Positions 53,439 to 62,244 of a DNA stretch of 64,000 bases are shown piece by piece; position 1 is the stretch's first letter; each line of letters opens with the position of its first letter. The notes below the pieces were generated by a model. The model did not search any database. It was not told where the DNA came from and saw only the letters and a list, made by a program, of their open reading frames with translations. Location: the NCBI GenBank assembly GCA_030706735.1, contig JAUZNZ010000013.1:1-64000 (forward strand), read 5' to 3'. Source of the DNA: Bacteroidota bacterium (lineage in GTDB: Bacteria; Bacteroidota; Bacteroidia; Chitinophagales; Chitinophagaceae). Both the position numbers and the translations under genes were made by a program.

Positions 53439-54380
53439 ATGGCTATTCCTGTAGTCGACCTGGCCGATTTTTCCGCTGACGAAAAAAAGAAATCGTCGTT
53501 TGTGCAATCCCTGGGCAAGGCCTATGAAGAGGTCGGTTTTGTGGCGGTCAAGAATCATGGCATATCGGAGCAGACGACGGCCGACCTGTACAAATACACG
53601 AAGGAATTCTTCGGCCTCGACAACGATACGAAGAGAAAATATGAGATCGCGGGGCTTGCGGGCCAACGCGGATACACTTCGTTCGGCAAGGAGCATGCAA
53701 AGGGCAGCAAGGCCGCCGACCTGAAGGAGTTCTTCCAGTTCGGCCAGACGGTGGAGGACAAGGACCCGATCGCAGCCGAATACCCGGCGAATATTACGGT
53801 GGCAGAGGTTCCCGCGTTTACCCCCACCTTCTTCAAAGCGTATCGCGCCTTCGAAGCGTCGGGAAGCCAATTGCTACGGGCCATTGCCCTTTACCTGGGG
53901 CTGAACGAAAAATATTTCGATCCCTTCGTGCACAACGGGAATTCGATCCTCCGCGCGATCCACTATCCGCCGATCACGAGCGAGCCGGCTTCGGCCATCC
54001 GCGCCGAGCAACACGAAGACATCAATCTCATTACGTTGCTGATCGGCGCTTCGGCCGATGGGCTGGAGATCCTTTCCAAGCAGAACGAGTGGGTTCCCGT
54101 GACCTCTTTGCCTGAGCAGATCGTCGTCAACGTAGGCGATATGCTGCAAAGGCTGACCAATAACAAGCTTAAGTCCACTACCCACCGCGTGGTGAACCCT
54201 CCCCGTGAAAAATGGGGCAGCTCGCGGTTCTCCATACCCTTCTTCCTGCACCCGAAAAGCAGCATGAGCCTGGCCTGCCTGCCCAGTTGCATCGATGCGA
54301 AGCATTCAAAAGAGTATCCCGATGCCACCGCAGGGGAATATCTCGACGAGCGCCTTCGTGAGATCGGTCTAAAAAAATAG
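53439..54380 (+). CDS. 2-oxoglutarate/Fe(II) oxygenase, isopenicillin-N-synthase-like
   Basis: A cytosolic oxygenase of 313 residues. The iron ligands are His192, Asp194 and His249 in EQHEDINLITLL and STTHRVVNP; Arg263 with Ser265 (SRFSIPFFL) holds 2-oxoglutarate. The N-terminal DIOX_N-type domain is present: IPVVDLADF, GFVAVKNHG. The group includes oxidases of flavonoids, gibberellin, or small sugar acids; the bacterial member here has no known substrate. It stands alone between a DUF3089 gene and the padR region, so context gives little hint. Confidence 0.9.
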   Translation: MAIPVVDLADFSADEKKKSSFVQSLGKAYEEVGFVAVKNHGISEQTTADLYKYTKEFFGLDNDTKRKYEIAGLAGQRGYTSFGKEHAKGSKAADLKEFFQFGQTVEDKDPIAAEYPANITVAEVPAFTPTFFKAYRAFEASGSQLLRAIALYLGLNEKYFDPFVHNGNSILRAIHYPPITSEPASAIRAEQHEDINLITLLIGASADGLEILSKQNEWVPVTSLPEQIVVNVGDMLQRLTNNKLKSTTHRVVNPPREKWGSSRFSIPFFLHPKSSMSLACLPSCIDAKHSKEYPDATAGEYLDERLREIGLKK

Positions 54381-54479
54381 GTGAAATACCAGGTATGCGG
54401 TCAGTACGCCTGCAAGGAAGCAGGCCAATATCTTAATCAGAAAGATATACCGTTGATTTTTAAGTCGGTGCAAGAGCAT
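54369..54479 (-). CDS. Tiny membrane protein, 36 residues
   Basis: ATG at 54479 to TAG at 54369 codes 36 residues, MLLHRLKNQRYIFLIKI and then a hydrophobic segment to the end (LACFLAGVLTAYLVFHLFF), with a basic N terminus: a likely single-pass inner-membrane peptide. A -7 box TAAATTTG (54519-54512) lies 32 bases upstream, the usual place. It overlaps the oxygenase tail by 12 bases in the convergent direction. No name known; low-level evidence only. Confidence 0.45.
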   Translation of the reverse strand: MLLHRLKNQRYIFLIKILACFLAGVLTAYLVFHLFF

Positions 54480-54511
54480 GGGCTTAGGGTCCTCAATTTT
54501 GCTACTATTTA

Positions 54512-54519
54512 CAAATTTA
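54512..54519 (-). promoter_or_regulatory. -7 box of the 36-residue gene
   Basis: TAAATTTG on the minus strand, exact TAnnTTTG. No TTG at proper spacing upstream. Confidence 0.4.
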
Positions 54520-54604
54520 CGCCTTTTGGAAGTATTTTTAATCCGATTTTAATCTTTTTTTAAGCGAAGGGGCGAAATTTGTATGGGTTTTTCGGGCAAG
54601 CCGC

Positions 54605-54703
54605 TCATCCTCCTATTTTACCGCCGAACCAAATCGGTTGGTCCTCAATACCTTCCGGGCTGCCCTGGATAATGATTTGGTAATCTTTACCTTCTGAGGG
54701 CAT
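54605..54703 (-). CDS. Tiny hypothetical protein, 32 residues, perhaps frameshifted
   Basis: ATG at 54703 to TGA at 54605 gives 32 residues with protein-like composition (MPSEGKDYQIIIQGSPEGIE, then DQPIWFGGKIGG). A second short frame (54549-54608, MSGLPEKPIQISPLRLKKD) overlaps its end in another register; read together after one frameshift they would give one 50-residue product. Either a small gene with a frameshift, a decayed remnant or chance. It lies divergent from padR across the same operator region. Confidence 0.35.
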   Translation of the reverse strand: MPSEGKDYQIIIQGSPEGIEDQPIWFGGKIGG

Positions 54704-54740
54704 TTCGTTAGTAGTTTATGAAAATTACCTTCCTTTAATC

Positions 54741-54784
54741 AGTACTTTGTCTTGCATAGTACTAAAAAGATACATAGCTTTGTA
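54741..54784 (+). promoter_or_regulatory. padR promoter with PadR-type operator
   Basis: TTG at 54752-54754, 20 bases, then TAGCTTTG at 54775-54782: a textbook Bacteroidota promoter. Two inverted repeats overlay it: AGTACTTTG-TCTTG-CATAGTACT (54741-54763, one mismatch) over the -33 and TACATAG-CTTTGTA (54771-54784, one mismatch) over the -7. PadR proteins bind such AT-rich palindromes and repress their own operon; I infer autoregulation of padR and the PspC gene. Confidence 0.65.
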
Positions 54785-54823
54785 TTGTTAAGACGATTTA
54801 CTCACAGCCAAATCCTCAAGCGT

Positions 54824-55177
54824 ATGAATATCGAGAACACACAGAGCCAGATGAGAAAAGGCATCCTGGAATTTTGTATTCTCTCCGTGATCAGGCGTGG
54901 TGAAGCCTACCCATCGGATATCGTGGAAGAAATGAGAGCTGCCAACCTGAACATCCTGGAAGGCACACTATATCCCCTGCTGACACGACTCAAGAATGCA
55001 GATATGCTGACCTACCGTTGGGTAGAAAGCAACTCCGGCCCGCCGAGAAAATATTTTTGCCTGACACCTAAAGGGGAGGCTTTCTACGGAGAGCTCCAGG
55101 CAACCTGGAACGAACTGGCCAATGCGGTCAATGCACTGACCAACGGAACCCGAAGCCAGGAAACCAAAACATTGTAA
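54824..55177 (+). CDS. PadR family transcriptional regulator
   Basis: A winged-helix regulator of 117 residues. I use the ATG at 54824 (MNIENTQSQMRKGILEF); the earlier ATG at 54752 lies inside the promoter. The PadR fold is clear: EFCILSVIRRGEAYPSDIVE, then LEGTLYPLLTRLKNADML with the recognition helix, and the wing RKYFCLTPKGEAFY. The C-terminal dimer helix is short (PadR-s1 group). It is the first gene of a two-gene operon with the PspC protein (25-base gap), a pairing often seen in Bacteroidota. Confidence 0.93.
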   Translation: MNIENTQSQMRKGILEFCILSVIRRGEAYPSDIVEEMRAANLNILEGTLYPLLTRLKNADMLTYRWVESNSGPPRKYFCLTPKGEAFYGELQATWNELANAVNALTNGTRSQETKTL

Positions 55178-55202
55178 ACTTCAACCTTCAAATACAACTC
55201 AC

Positions 55203-57554
55203 ATGAAAAAGATCATCAACATAAACTTTCACGGCAGGGTCGTTCCCATCGAGGAGAGCGCCTACGAGATCCTGCAACAGTATGTCGAAAGCCTCCGCAG
55301 GTATTTCGCCAACGAGGAAGGTCGTGATGAGATCGTCAACGATATTGAGAACCGCTTTGCAGAACTGTTCTCGGAGAACCTCAAGAAAGGCAGCACCTGC
55401 ATCACTGATGCCGATGTCAATACGATCATCACCAGTATGGGAAGGCCCGAGGACTTTGAACAGGAGGACATGGCGGCCCCGGCCGGCGCGGCAGCCGGAA
55501 CGGGCAGCTATAGCGGAAGCGGTGGTCAAAACCAGGGCGGCAGCCCGGGTGGCGGCGGATATTCCTCGCAGCCCGGCTATTCGGCCTCATCGGGCTCATC
55601 GGGCTCATCGGGCTACAGCACCGAAGAACCACGCCGTCTTTACCGATCAGATAACGACAAGATCCTGGGCGGCGTCTGCGCAGGCCTCGCCAACTTTCTG
55701 CGCCTCGATCCGGCCATCGTCCGCATCATCTTCGCTGTCATCACGCTGGGCGGCTTCGGCCTGGGCTTTATCTTGTACCTGATCCTGTGGGTGGTACTGC
55801 CCACGAAAACGTTGGCGGCGAATGTCCGCAAGCGCTTGTACCGGAATCCCGACGATCGCATGCTCGGCGGCGTGGCCAGCGGTCTCGCGGCTTACTTCCA
55901 TATCGATGTGTGGATCCCGCGGCTGATCTTCGCCCTGCCCCTGATCACGGGCATCTTCGCCTCGATATTCCATCGCGCATGGTACGGCTGGGATCGCGGC
56001 GCCGTATTCTTTACCGGCGGCTTTGGCGGCAGCCTCTTCATCACCTATATCATTCTGTGGATGGTATTGCCGGAGGCGGTCAGCGCATCCGAAAAGCTGG
56101 AAATGCGGGGAGAGAAGGTTGACCTGGAGTCCATCAAGAATACCGTAAAAAGCGATCTCGAAAATTTCAATAAGAAGGCCCGCGAAGTGGGTTCGCAGAT
56201 GAAGGAACGATTTCAGCAGGTGGGAGAAGACGTGAAGGCAAATACCAGGAATTTCGCGACCGAGGCGGCCCCGGTCGCCAGGAAGGTCGGTCATGGGATC
56301 GGTCACGCCATCGGCGTATTATTCAAGGCCTTCTTCTTATTCATTGCCGGCACCATCGCTTTTGCCCTGACCATGGCGCTGATCGGATTGATCTTCAGCG
56401 GCGCCAGCGTGCTGACCTTTAAGAACTATGTGTTCTCCGGCTTCTGGCAGAACGCGCTGGCATGGACGGCCTTCGTCCTGTTCCTGCTGATCCCTGTGAT
56501 CGCCCTGTTGACCTGGTTGATCCGGCGCATTATCGGGGTTCGCTCGAAGAACCATTATCTCGGCTATACGTTCGCGGGACTTTGGGTCATCGGCTTATTC
56601 TGTTTCATCGGACTGGTTGGGTCAGTGATCAGCAATTACCGATCCAGGCAGCGCGTGCAGGAGGAAGTAAGCGTGTCGCAACCGCCGCACGGAAAGATGA
56701 TCGTCAAGATCAGTACTCCCGGTCTCATCAATGACGACGACGACGATTGGTTCGATATGGGATGGGAGAACAATGGCGTCTTTTATCATGTGAATGCGGA
56801 TAGCATGACCCTGAACACGATCCGGGTAGATCTGTTGAAGAGTCCTGATTCCCTGTACCATGTGCAGGTGATCCGGTCCAGCCGTGGAAGCAGCGCCCGG
56901 GTGGCGCATGATCTGGCCGAACAGATCAGCTTCCCGGTCCGGCAGGCCGATAGCGTGCTCTATCTGCCCTATGGCTTTACCGTCAGCCGCGACCAGCATT
57001 TCCGCAATCAGCAGGTATTGGTGGCCGTGGCCATTCCGGTGGGACGGCGGATCTTTGTCGACAAAGGCGTGGCAAGCTACCGCTGGTTCAACATGAACCT
57101 CAACCGCCGGCACTTTCGCTGGGTGGACAACTGGGGCAGAAAGTGGAAAGAGGAAGACTGGAATGACGATTCTGAACTGGAAAGCGATTGGGGCACGACC
57201 TACCATTGGGAAACGAACAGAGAATATGTCATGACGGCCGACGGGCTGGTCCGTACCGACAGGAAGGCGACCGATGGCGATGAGGAACGCCGTGACAACA
57301 ACGGTAGTGAACAGCGGGGTTACCGGTATCACCGAAGAGCAGACTCCGTTCCGCACAAGGCCGGAAAGGACAGCGCCGCCACGAAAACGACGACGATGGC
57401 CGAAGCAAGGGCCATGGGAGAGGCAATGGCCGTGAGGGCGACAGGGGTCGCCAATGAGGCGCTGGCCATGAATGTGGCACAGCCCGCGAAGGCTGCGAAA
57501 GCTGCGAAAGAGGATGTCGAATCACCCGCTTACCTGCTGACCATGTTATTCTAA
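55203..57554 (+). CDS. PspC-domain membrane protein with two PspC modules and beta-rich C-terminal part
   Basis: A 783-residue membrane protein. An N-terminal cytoplasmic domain (about 1-90) is followed by a Gly/Ser/Gln-rich linker (about 92-140), PspC domain 1 (about 143-202, LYRSDNDKILGGVCAGLANF), PspC domain 2 (about 208-300, LYRNPDDRMLGGVASGLAAY), a helical amphipathic part (about 310-365) and more membrane segments (about 375-480). After that comes a periplasmic beta-rich domain like the toastrack of envelope-stress proteins, with an acidic loop (INDDDDDWFD). An Ala/Met-rich tail ends it. It probably senses envelope state; PadR upstream controls it. A strong terminator follows. Confidence 0.9.
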   Translation: MKKIININFHGRVVPIEESAYEILQQYVESLRRYFANEEGRDEIVNDIENRFAELFSENLKKGSTCITDADVNTIITSMGRPEDFEQEDMAAPAGAAAGTGSYSGSGGQNQGGSPGGGGYSSQPGYSASSGSSGSSGYSTEEPRRLYRSDNDKILGGVCAGLANFLRLDPAIVRIIFAVITLGGFGLGFILYLILWVVLPTKTLAANVRKRLYRNPDDRMLGGVASGLAAYFHIDVWIPRLIFALPLITGIFASIFHRAWYGWDRGAVFFTGGFGGSLFITYIILWMVLPEAVSASEKLEMRGEKVDLESIKNTVKSDLENFNKKAREVGSQMKERFQQVGEDVKANTRNFATEAAPVARKVGHGIGHAIGVLFKAFFLFIAGTIAFALTMALIGLIFSGASVLTFKNYVFSGFWQNALAWTAFVLFLLIPVIALLTWLIRRIIGVRSKNHYLGYTFAGLWVIGLFCFIGLVGSVISNYRSRQRVQEEVSVSQPPHGKMIVKISTPGLINDDDDDWFDMGWENNGVFYHVNADSMTLNTIRVDLLKSPDSLYHVQVIRSSRGSSARVAHDLAEQISFPVRQADSVLYLPYGFTVSRDQHFRNQQVLVAVAIPVGRRIFVDKGVASYRWFNMNLNRRHFRWVDNWGRKWKEEDWNDDSELESDWGTTYHWETNREYVMTADGLVRTDRKATDGDEERRDNNGSEQRGYRYHRRADSVPHKAGKDSAATKTTTMAEARAMGEAMAVRATGVANEALAMNVAQPAKAAKAAKEDVESPAYLLTMLF

Positions 57555-57575
57555 TATAGGTTGAAGTTGGAACAC

Positions 57576-57610
57576 AGGGCCTTTCCGGCAGGGTCGGGGG
57601 CCCTTTTTCT
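57576..57610 (+). terminator. Rho-independent terminator of the padR-PspC operon
   Basis: AGGGCC (57576-57581) pairs with GGCCCT (57599-57604), followed by TTTTTCT. The 17-base loop may form extra pairs. Place right after the PspC stop is as expected. Confidence 0.7.
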
Positions 57611-57641
57611 ATTGCGCGGATCGCTTTTGGAGGGTAAATGC

Positions 57642-57649
57642 TAAATTTG
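57642..57649 (+). promoter_or_regulatory. -7 box of gcvT
   Basis: TAAATTTG, exact match, 17 bases before the gcvT ATG. No well-placed TTG. Confidence 0.5.
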
Positions 57650-57666
57650 CCGCTCAAAACCATTCC

Positions 57667-58752
57667 ATGCAGCAAACTCCGTTCACCCACAAGCATATCG
57701 CGCTCGGCGCCAAAATGGCTGAATTCGCAGGCTTCAATATGCCGATCAGCTATAGCGGCATCAATGACGAGCACCACGCGGTCCGTACGAATGCCGGCGT
57801 GTTCGATGTGAGCCATATGGGAGAATTCATCATCAAGGGGGAACATGCGCTGGACCTGATCCAGCGGGTAACGACCAACGACGCGTCCAAACTGACGGCG
57901 GGAAAGGCGCAATACAGTGCGCTCACCAATGAAGAAGGCGGCATCGTGGACGATTTGCTTGTGTACTGTCTCGAAGAGAACAAGACCTATATGCTCGTCG
58001 TGAATGCATCGAATATCGCGAAGGATTGGAAATGGATCAGCAAGTATAATCACCGTCATGCGGAAATGCATGATATCTCGGCGAAGACCTGTCTGCTGGC
58101 TGTCCAGGGACCGAATGCCACGAAGATCCTGCAGCCGCTAACGGAGATCGACATCCTCAACCAACCTTATTACACCTTCTCCAAAGGAACCTTCGCGGGC
58201 GTCGACAATGTCGTGGTCAGCGCGACCGGGTATACCGGGGCAGGCGGCGTGGAGATCTATTTTGAAAACAAGGATGGGGCCGCCGGCAAGGTCTGGGACA
58301 AACTCTTCGAAGTCGGCGCTCCTCAGGGCCTGAAACCGATCGGCCTTGCCGCGCGCGACACCCTTCGCCTGGAGATGGGCTATTGCCTTTACGGGAACGA
58401 TATCGACGATACGACCTCGCCGCTGGAGGCCGGCCTCGGATGGGTCACGAAATTCACGAAGGACTTTACGGCCAGGGAGATCCTCGAGGAACAAAAGAAG
58501 AACGGCGTAGAGCGGAAGCTGGTCGGCTTTGAAATGCTGGAAAAGGGCATCCCCCGGCACGATTATGAGATCAAGGACTTCTCCGGCATGACGATCGGGA
58601 AGGTGACTTCGGGCACCCAGTCGCCTTCCCTGGGCAAGGCCATCGGAATGGGGTATGTCCGGACCGTGTTCTCCCGGATCGACGCCAAGATCTACATCAA
58701 GATCCGGGACAAACTACTGCAGGCCAAGGTCGTCAAGCTGCCGTTCAGCTAA
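57667..58752 (+). CDS. gcvT: Glycine cleavage system aminomethyltransferase (T protein)
   Basis: A folate enzyme of 361 residues that takes the aminomethyl group from lipoyl-H protein, giving methylene-THF and ammonia. Signatures: [12 protein letters not shown] in the N-terminal part, [35 protein letters not shown], and the C-terminal [16 protein letters not shown]. Length fits. No gcvH or gcvP in the window. Likely first gene of a plus-strand run with SRPBCC and comB genes (gaps 61 and 32). Confidence 0.96.
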   Translation: MQQTPFTHKHIALGAKMAEFAGFNMPISYSGINDEHHAVRTNAGVFDVSHMGEFIIKGEHALDLIQRVTTNDASKLTAGKAQYSALTNEEGGIVDDLLVYCLEENKTYMLVVNASNIAKDWKWISKYNHRHAEMHDISAKTCLLAVQGPNATKILQPLTEIDILNQPYYTFSKGTFAGVDNVVVSATGYTGAGGVEIYFENKDGAAGKVWDKLFEVGAPQGLKPIGLAARDTLRLEMGYCLYGNDIDDTTSPLEAGLGWVTKFTKDFTAREILEEQKKNGVERKLVGFEMLEKGIPRHDYEIKDFSGMTIGKVTSGTQSPSLGKAIGMGYVRTVFSRIDAKIYIKIRDKLLQAKVVKLPFS

Positions 58753-58813
58753 AAGGAGGGGCCGGGCGTCCACTTTGCGGATTTGGAATGATTTTTTCTT
58801 ATAATCGGGACCC

Positions 58814-59290
58814 ATGCCTACGATCCATCTGACAACCTTCATCGCCGCGCCCGCGGAACGCGTGTTCGACCTGTGCCGGAGCATCGAGATGCACCGGAAG
58901 TCCATGGCCCACACCCGCGAAGAAGCCATTGCCGGCACCACCAACGGGCTTATCGGCCTCGACGAGACGGTGACCTGGAAGGCCAGGCATTTGCTCAAGA
59001 CCCGGATGCTCAAGTCGAAGATAACCGCCATGAACCGCCCTCATTCCTTTACCGATGAAATGGTCACGGGCGATTTCAAGAGCCTGAAGCACGAACATCA
59101 TTTCAAGGCCATCGGCAACGGCACCCTGCTCATCGATCTCTTTCGCTTCGAATCCCCGTATGGCGGGATCGGCAGGCTGGTCAATAAGCTTTTTCTCGCC
59201 CGGTACCTGAAAAAAATGCTCGAGCAGCGCAATCAGGCCATCAAAGAATACGCGGAATCCGACAAATGGAAATTTGTTTTGGATAAATAG
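58814..59290 (+). CDS. SRPBCC family ligand-binding protein
   Basis: A small 158-residue protein of the START/Bet v 1 fold, with a hydrophobic pocket. The pattern IHLTTFIAAPAERVFDLCRS at the start, and GLIGLDETVTWKARHLL and FTDEMVTGDFKSLKHEHHF with the end helix, are usual in bacterial SRPBCC/YndB-like members. Ligand unknown. It lies between gcvT and comB. Confidence 0.87.
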   Translation: MPTIHLTTFIAAPAERVFDLCRSIEMHRKSMAHTREEAIAGTTNGLIGLDETVTWKARHLLKTRMLKSKITAMNRPHSFTDEMVTGDFKSLKHEHHFKAIGNGTLLIDLFRFESPYGGIGRLVNKLFLARYLKKMLEQRNQAIKEYAESDKWKFVLDK

Positions 59291-59322
59291 CGACATTTGC
59301 GTTTCATTTTTACTAACCGACG

Positions 59323-60060
59323 ATGCCAAACCCCAAGCCTTCCCTGCATACCTGCCTCTCCCCGGCCCTGCTCCATTTATACGACGTCAGCAATGCCATC
59401 GTGGTGATCGTCGATGTCCTGCGTGCCACCTCCACCATTTGCACGGCCCTAAATAATGGCGCCCGTTGCGTGATCCCGGTGGACAGCGTGGCCAAGTGCA
59501 TCGAACTGAGCAAGCAGATCGGTGGCATTTCCGCCGGAGAACGGGACGGAAAGATCGCCGAAGGGCTGGAGCATGGCAATTCGCCATTCGAATACCCGGC
59601 CGAATTCATCAAGGGACAGACCCTGGTGCTGACGACCACCAATGGCACCAAGCTCCTGCATATCGCCCTCGAAAAGGGCGCGGGCCATATCGTGACGGGC
59701 TCATTCCCCAATCTTGGCGCCGTATGCGACTACCTGGTATCGCAGCAGCAGTCCGTCATCCTGGGCTGTGCCGCCTGGAAGGACCGGATCAATATCGAAG
59801 ACCTCCTGTTTGCCGGCGCGGTGATCAGCAAGGTGAAGAAGCACTTCGACATCAACTGCGATTCCTCCAGCATGTCCGAAACGCTGTACGCCGGCGCCAA
59901 AAAGGACCTATTCGGCTTCATGAAGGCCAAGAACGCGTCTCATTACCGTCGGCTGAGTGGGTTTGGTCTGGAAAAGGACATTCAATACTGTCTGACCCCC
60001 GATCTGGCCAATGTGCTGCCGGTTTATGATAACGGCAAGCTGGTTTTGCCGAATTCGTAA
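59323..60060 (+). CDS. comB: 2-phosphosulfolactate phosphatase family protein (ComB-like)
   Basis: A 245-residue Mg-dependent phosphatase-like protein of the ComB family. It has VVIVDVLRATSTI, GISAGERDGKIAEG with HGNSPFEY, and TTTNGTKLL, the conserved acidic and Asn sites. In methanogens ComB makes sulfolactate for coenzyme M; in Bacteroidota the real substrate is probably another phosphonate or sulfonate and is unknown. The name follows the family only. It is 43 bases before the TTG start of feoB. Confidence 0.88.
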   Translation: MPNPKPSLHTCLSPALLHLYDVSNAIVVIVDVLRATSTICTALNNGARCVIPVDSVAKCIELSKQIGGISAGERDGKIAEGLEHGNSPFEYPAEFIKGQTLVLTTTNGTKLLHIALEKGAGHIVTGSFPNLGAVCDYLVSQQQSVILGCAAWKDRINIEDLLFAGAVISKVKKHFDINCDSSSMSETLYAGAKKDLFGFMKAKNASHYRRLSGFGLEKDIQYCLTPDLANVLPVYDNGKLVLPNS

Positions 60061-60081
60061 GCCTGTTTCCCCGATTAGGGA

Positions 60082-60089
60082 TAATTTTG
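60082..60089 (+). promoter_or_regulatory. -7 box of feoB
   Basis: TAATTTTG, exact match to TAnnTTTG, 14 bases before the chosen TTG start. It supports the TTG at 60104 as true start. Confidence 0.5.
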
Positions 60090-60103
60090 CCGATCATAGC
60101 AGG

Positions 60104-62233
60104 TTGAAAAAAGACAAGCTCCATATCGCTCTGGTCGGCAATCCCAACAGTGGGAAGAGTTCCTTATTCAATGCCCTTACGGGGCTCCATCAGAAAGTGG
60201 GCAATTTCCCCGGCGTGACCGTCGATAAGAAGACGGGGATGACGGAACTGGCTCCGGGCCAGAGCGCGAATATCATCGATCTGCCCGGCACCTATAGCCT
60301 TTACCCGAAACGCGCCGACGAGTGGGTCACCTATAAGGTGCTGCTGAACCAGGACCCGACGGTACATGCGGACATCGTTGTCCTGCTGGCGGACGCCAGC
60401 AACCTGAAAAGGAATCTCTTATTCTGCTCCCAGATCATCGACCTGAAAGTGCCCGTGATCGTGGCCCTGACCATGATGGACCTGGCTGCCCAAAAGGGCA
60501 TCGAGATCGATACGGATGGGCTCGAACGGGAGTTAGGCATCCCGGTGGTGCCCGTCAATCCGCGGAAGAACCGGGGCATTCAGGCCTTGAAAAAAGTCAT
60601 CCAGCAGGTCGGGCGTCAGCTCTATCAGACCCCGGCCCGTGATTTCATTGCGAGGAGTCCGCAGGCCGCGGGAGCGGTGATGGAGGTGAAGAAGCTGTTC
60701 GCTGACAAAGAGCTGAGCGACTATACCGCCATTCATTACCTGACGAATCATGAGAGCTTCCGCCTCTCCCCTTCCATCCAGGAAAAGATCGAGCAGATCG
60801 AAAGGGCACACGCCTTCAATCCAACGAGAATTCAGGCGGACGAGATCCTGCAACGGTATAGCCGCATCAAACAGATCATGCAGCATACGGTATCGGAGCC
60901 GGACCCTTTGCAAAAAACCCTGTTCTCGGAGAGGCTGGACGACGTGCTGCTGCATCGTCGCTGGGGGTACCTGATCCTGCTGGTCGTATTATTCCTTTTG
61001 TTCCAAAGCGTGTTCTGGCTGGCCCAATTCCCGATGGATGGCATCGATTGGACCTTTTCGCACCTGGGCGCCTCGCTGAGAGGGATCCTGCCCGATACCT
61101 GGTGGAGCGACCTGCTGATCAACGGGCTGATCGCCGGCCTGAGCGGCATCCTGGTCTTCGTCCCGCAGATCATGATCCTTTTCGGGCTGATCACGATCCT
61201 GGAAGATACCGGGTATATGGCGAGGATAAGCTTCTTAACGGACAAGCTCATGCGTAAAGTGGGGCTGAACGGCAAGAGCGTCATGCCGATGATAAGTGGC
61301 TTTGCCTGTGCCGTACCGGCCATCATGAGCACGCGCAATATCGAGAACAAGAAAGAGCGGCTGCTGACGATCCTGATCACGCCATTAATGAGCTGCAGCG
61401 CCCGGTTACCCGTATATACCATGCTGATCGCCCTGGTCATTCCCCGCCGGGATGTGCTGGGCATATTCAGTCTGCAGGGCCTGATCATGATGGGGCTCTA
61501 TCTCCTGGGCGTGGTCATGGCATTGATCGTTTCGTATGTCGCCAAATGGTTCATCCGGCTGAAGGAAAAAAGCTTCTTCATCCTCGAGCTGCCGGTCTAT
61601 CGTGCGCCGAGGTGGAATAATGTGGTCGTCACGATGATCACGAAGGCGAAGATCTTCGTCGTCGATGCGGGAAAGGTCATCATCGTGATCAGCCTGATCC
61701 TTTGGGCGCTCAGCTCGTTCGGGCCGGGCGGGCAGCGGCAGCAAGTGAAGGATCAATACGCCCGGGAGATGCGGCTGCATCCGGAAAAGCTGTCGGCCCT
61801 CGAAAGGCAGAAGCAGTCGGCCCTGCTGGCCACCTCGTATGCAGGCATCCTGGGAAAAGGCCTGCAACCGGTGATACATCCCCTGGGCTATGACTGGAAG
61901 ATCGGCATCGCCCTGATCACCTCGTTTGCGGCAAGGGAAGTATTCGTCGGCACCATGGCCACCTTATACAGTGTGGGGGGAGGCAAGGACGCCGATCCGC
62001 AAACGCTCCAGGAACGCATGCGATCCGCACGTCGTGACGACGGCAGTCCGGTCTATACCTTGGCGAGCGGCGTGAGCCTGATGATCTTCTACGTACTGGC
62101 CATGCAATGCATGAGCACGCTGGCGGTCGTGCGGCGCGAGACCCGGAGCTGGAAATGGCCCGCCATCCAATTCGTCTATATGACGGGGTTGGCCTATATC
62201 ATGAGCTTTATCGCGTATCAGCTGTTGAAGTAA
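60104..62233 (+). CDS. feoB: Ferrous iron transporter B (GTPase plus permease)
   Basis: A 709-residue inner-membrane iron(II) transporter. I start it at TTG 60104 (KKDKLHIALVGNPNSGKSSL), right after a -7 box; the next upstream ATGs would extend into the comB frame. G1 is GNPNSGKSS (12-20), G2 around VGNFPGVTVDKKTG, G3 DLPGTYSL. The G4 motif is T123-MM-D126 instead of NxxD. The permease has two Gate regions with Cys in GFACAVPAIMSTRN and ITPLMSCSARLPVYT. The C terminus ends MSFIAYQLLK. No feoA is adjacent. Probably iron responsive, but I see no Fur box. Confidence 0.95.
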   Translation: MKKDKLHIALVGNPNSGKSSLFNALTGLHQKVGNFPGVTVDKKTGMTELAPGQSANIIDLPGTYSLYPKRADEWVTYKVLLNQDPTVHADIVVLLADASNLKRNLLFCSQIIDLKVPVIVALTMMDLAAQKGIEIDTDGLERELGIPVVPVNPRKNRGIQALKKVIQQVGRQLYQTPARDFIARSPQAAGAVMEVKKLFADKELSDYTAIHYLTNHESFRLSPSIQEKIEQIERAHAFNPTRIQADEILQRYSRIKQIMQHTVSEPDPLQKTLFSERLDDVLLHRRWGYLILLVVLFLLFQSVFWLAQFPMDGIDWTFSHLGASLRGILPDTWWSDLLINGLIAGLSGILVFVPQIMILFGLITILEDTGYMARISFLTDKLMRKVGLNGKSVMPMISGFACAVPAIMSTRNIENKKERLLTILITPLMSCSARLPVYTMLIALVIPRRDVLGIFSLQGLIMMGLYLLGVVMALIVSYVAKWFIRLKEKSFFILELPVYRAPRWNNVVVTMITKAKIFVVDAGKVIIVISLILWALSSFGPGGQRQQVKDQYAREMRLHPEKLSALERQKQSALLATSYAGILGKGLQPVIHPLGYDWKIGIALITSFAAREVFVGTMATLYSVGGGKDADPQTLQERMRSARRDDGSPVYTLASGVSLMIFYVLAMQCMSTLAVVRRETRSWKWPAIQFVYMTGLAYIMSFIAYQLLK

Positions 62234-62244
62234 GCGGCGGCGGA

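Noticed and set aside
54381-54563. A 60-codon plus-strand frame after the oxygenase
   Set aside because: Starts directly after the oxygenase stop without promoter or plausible composition. The opposite strand has a better small ORF with a -7 box.
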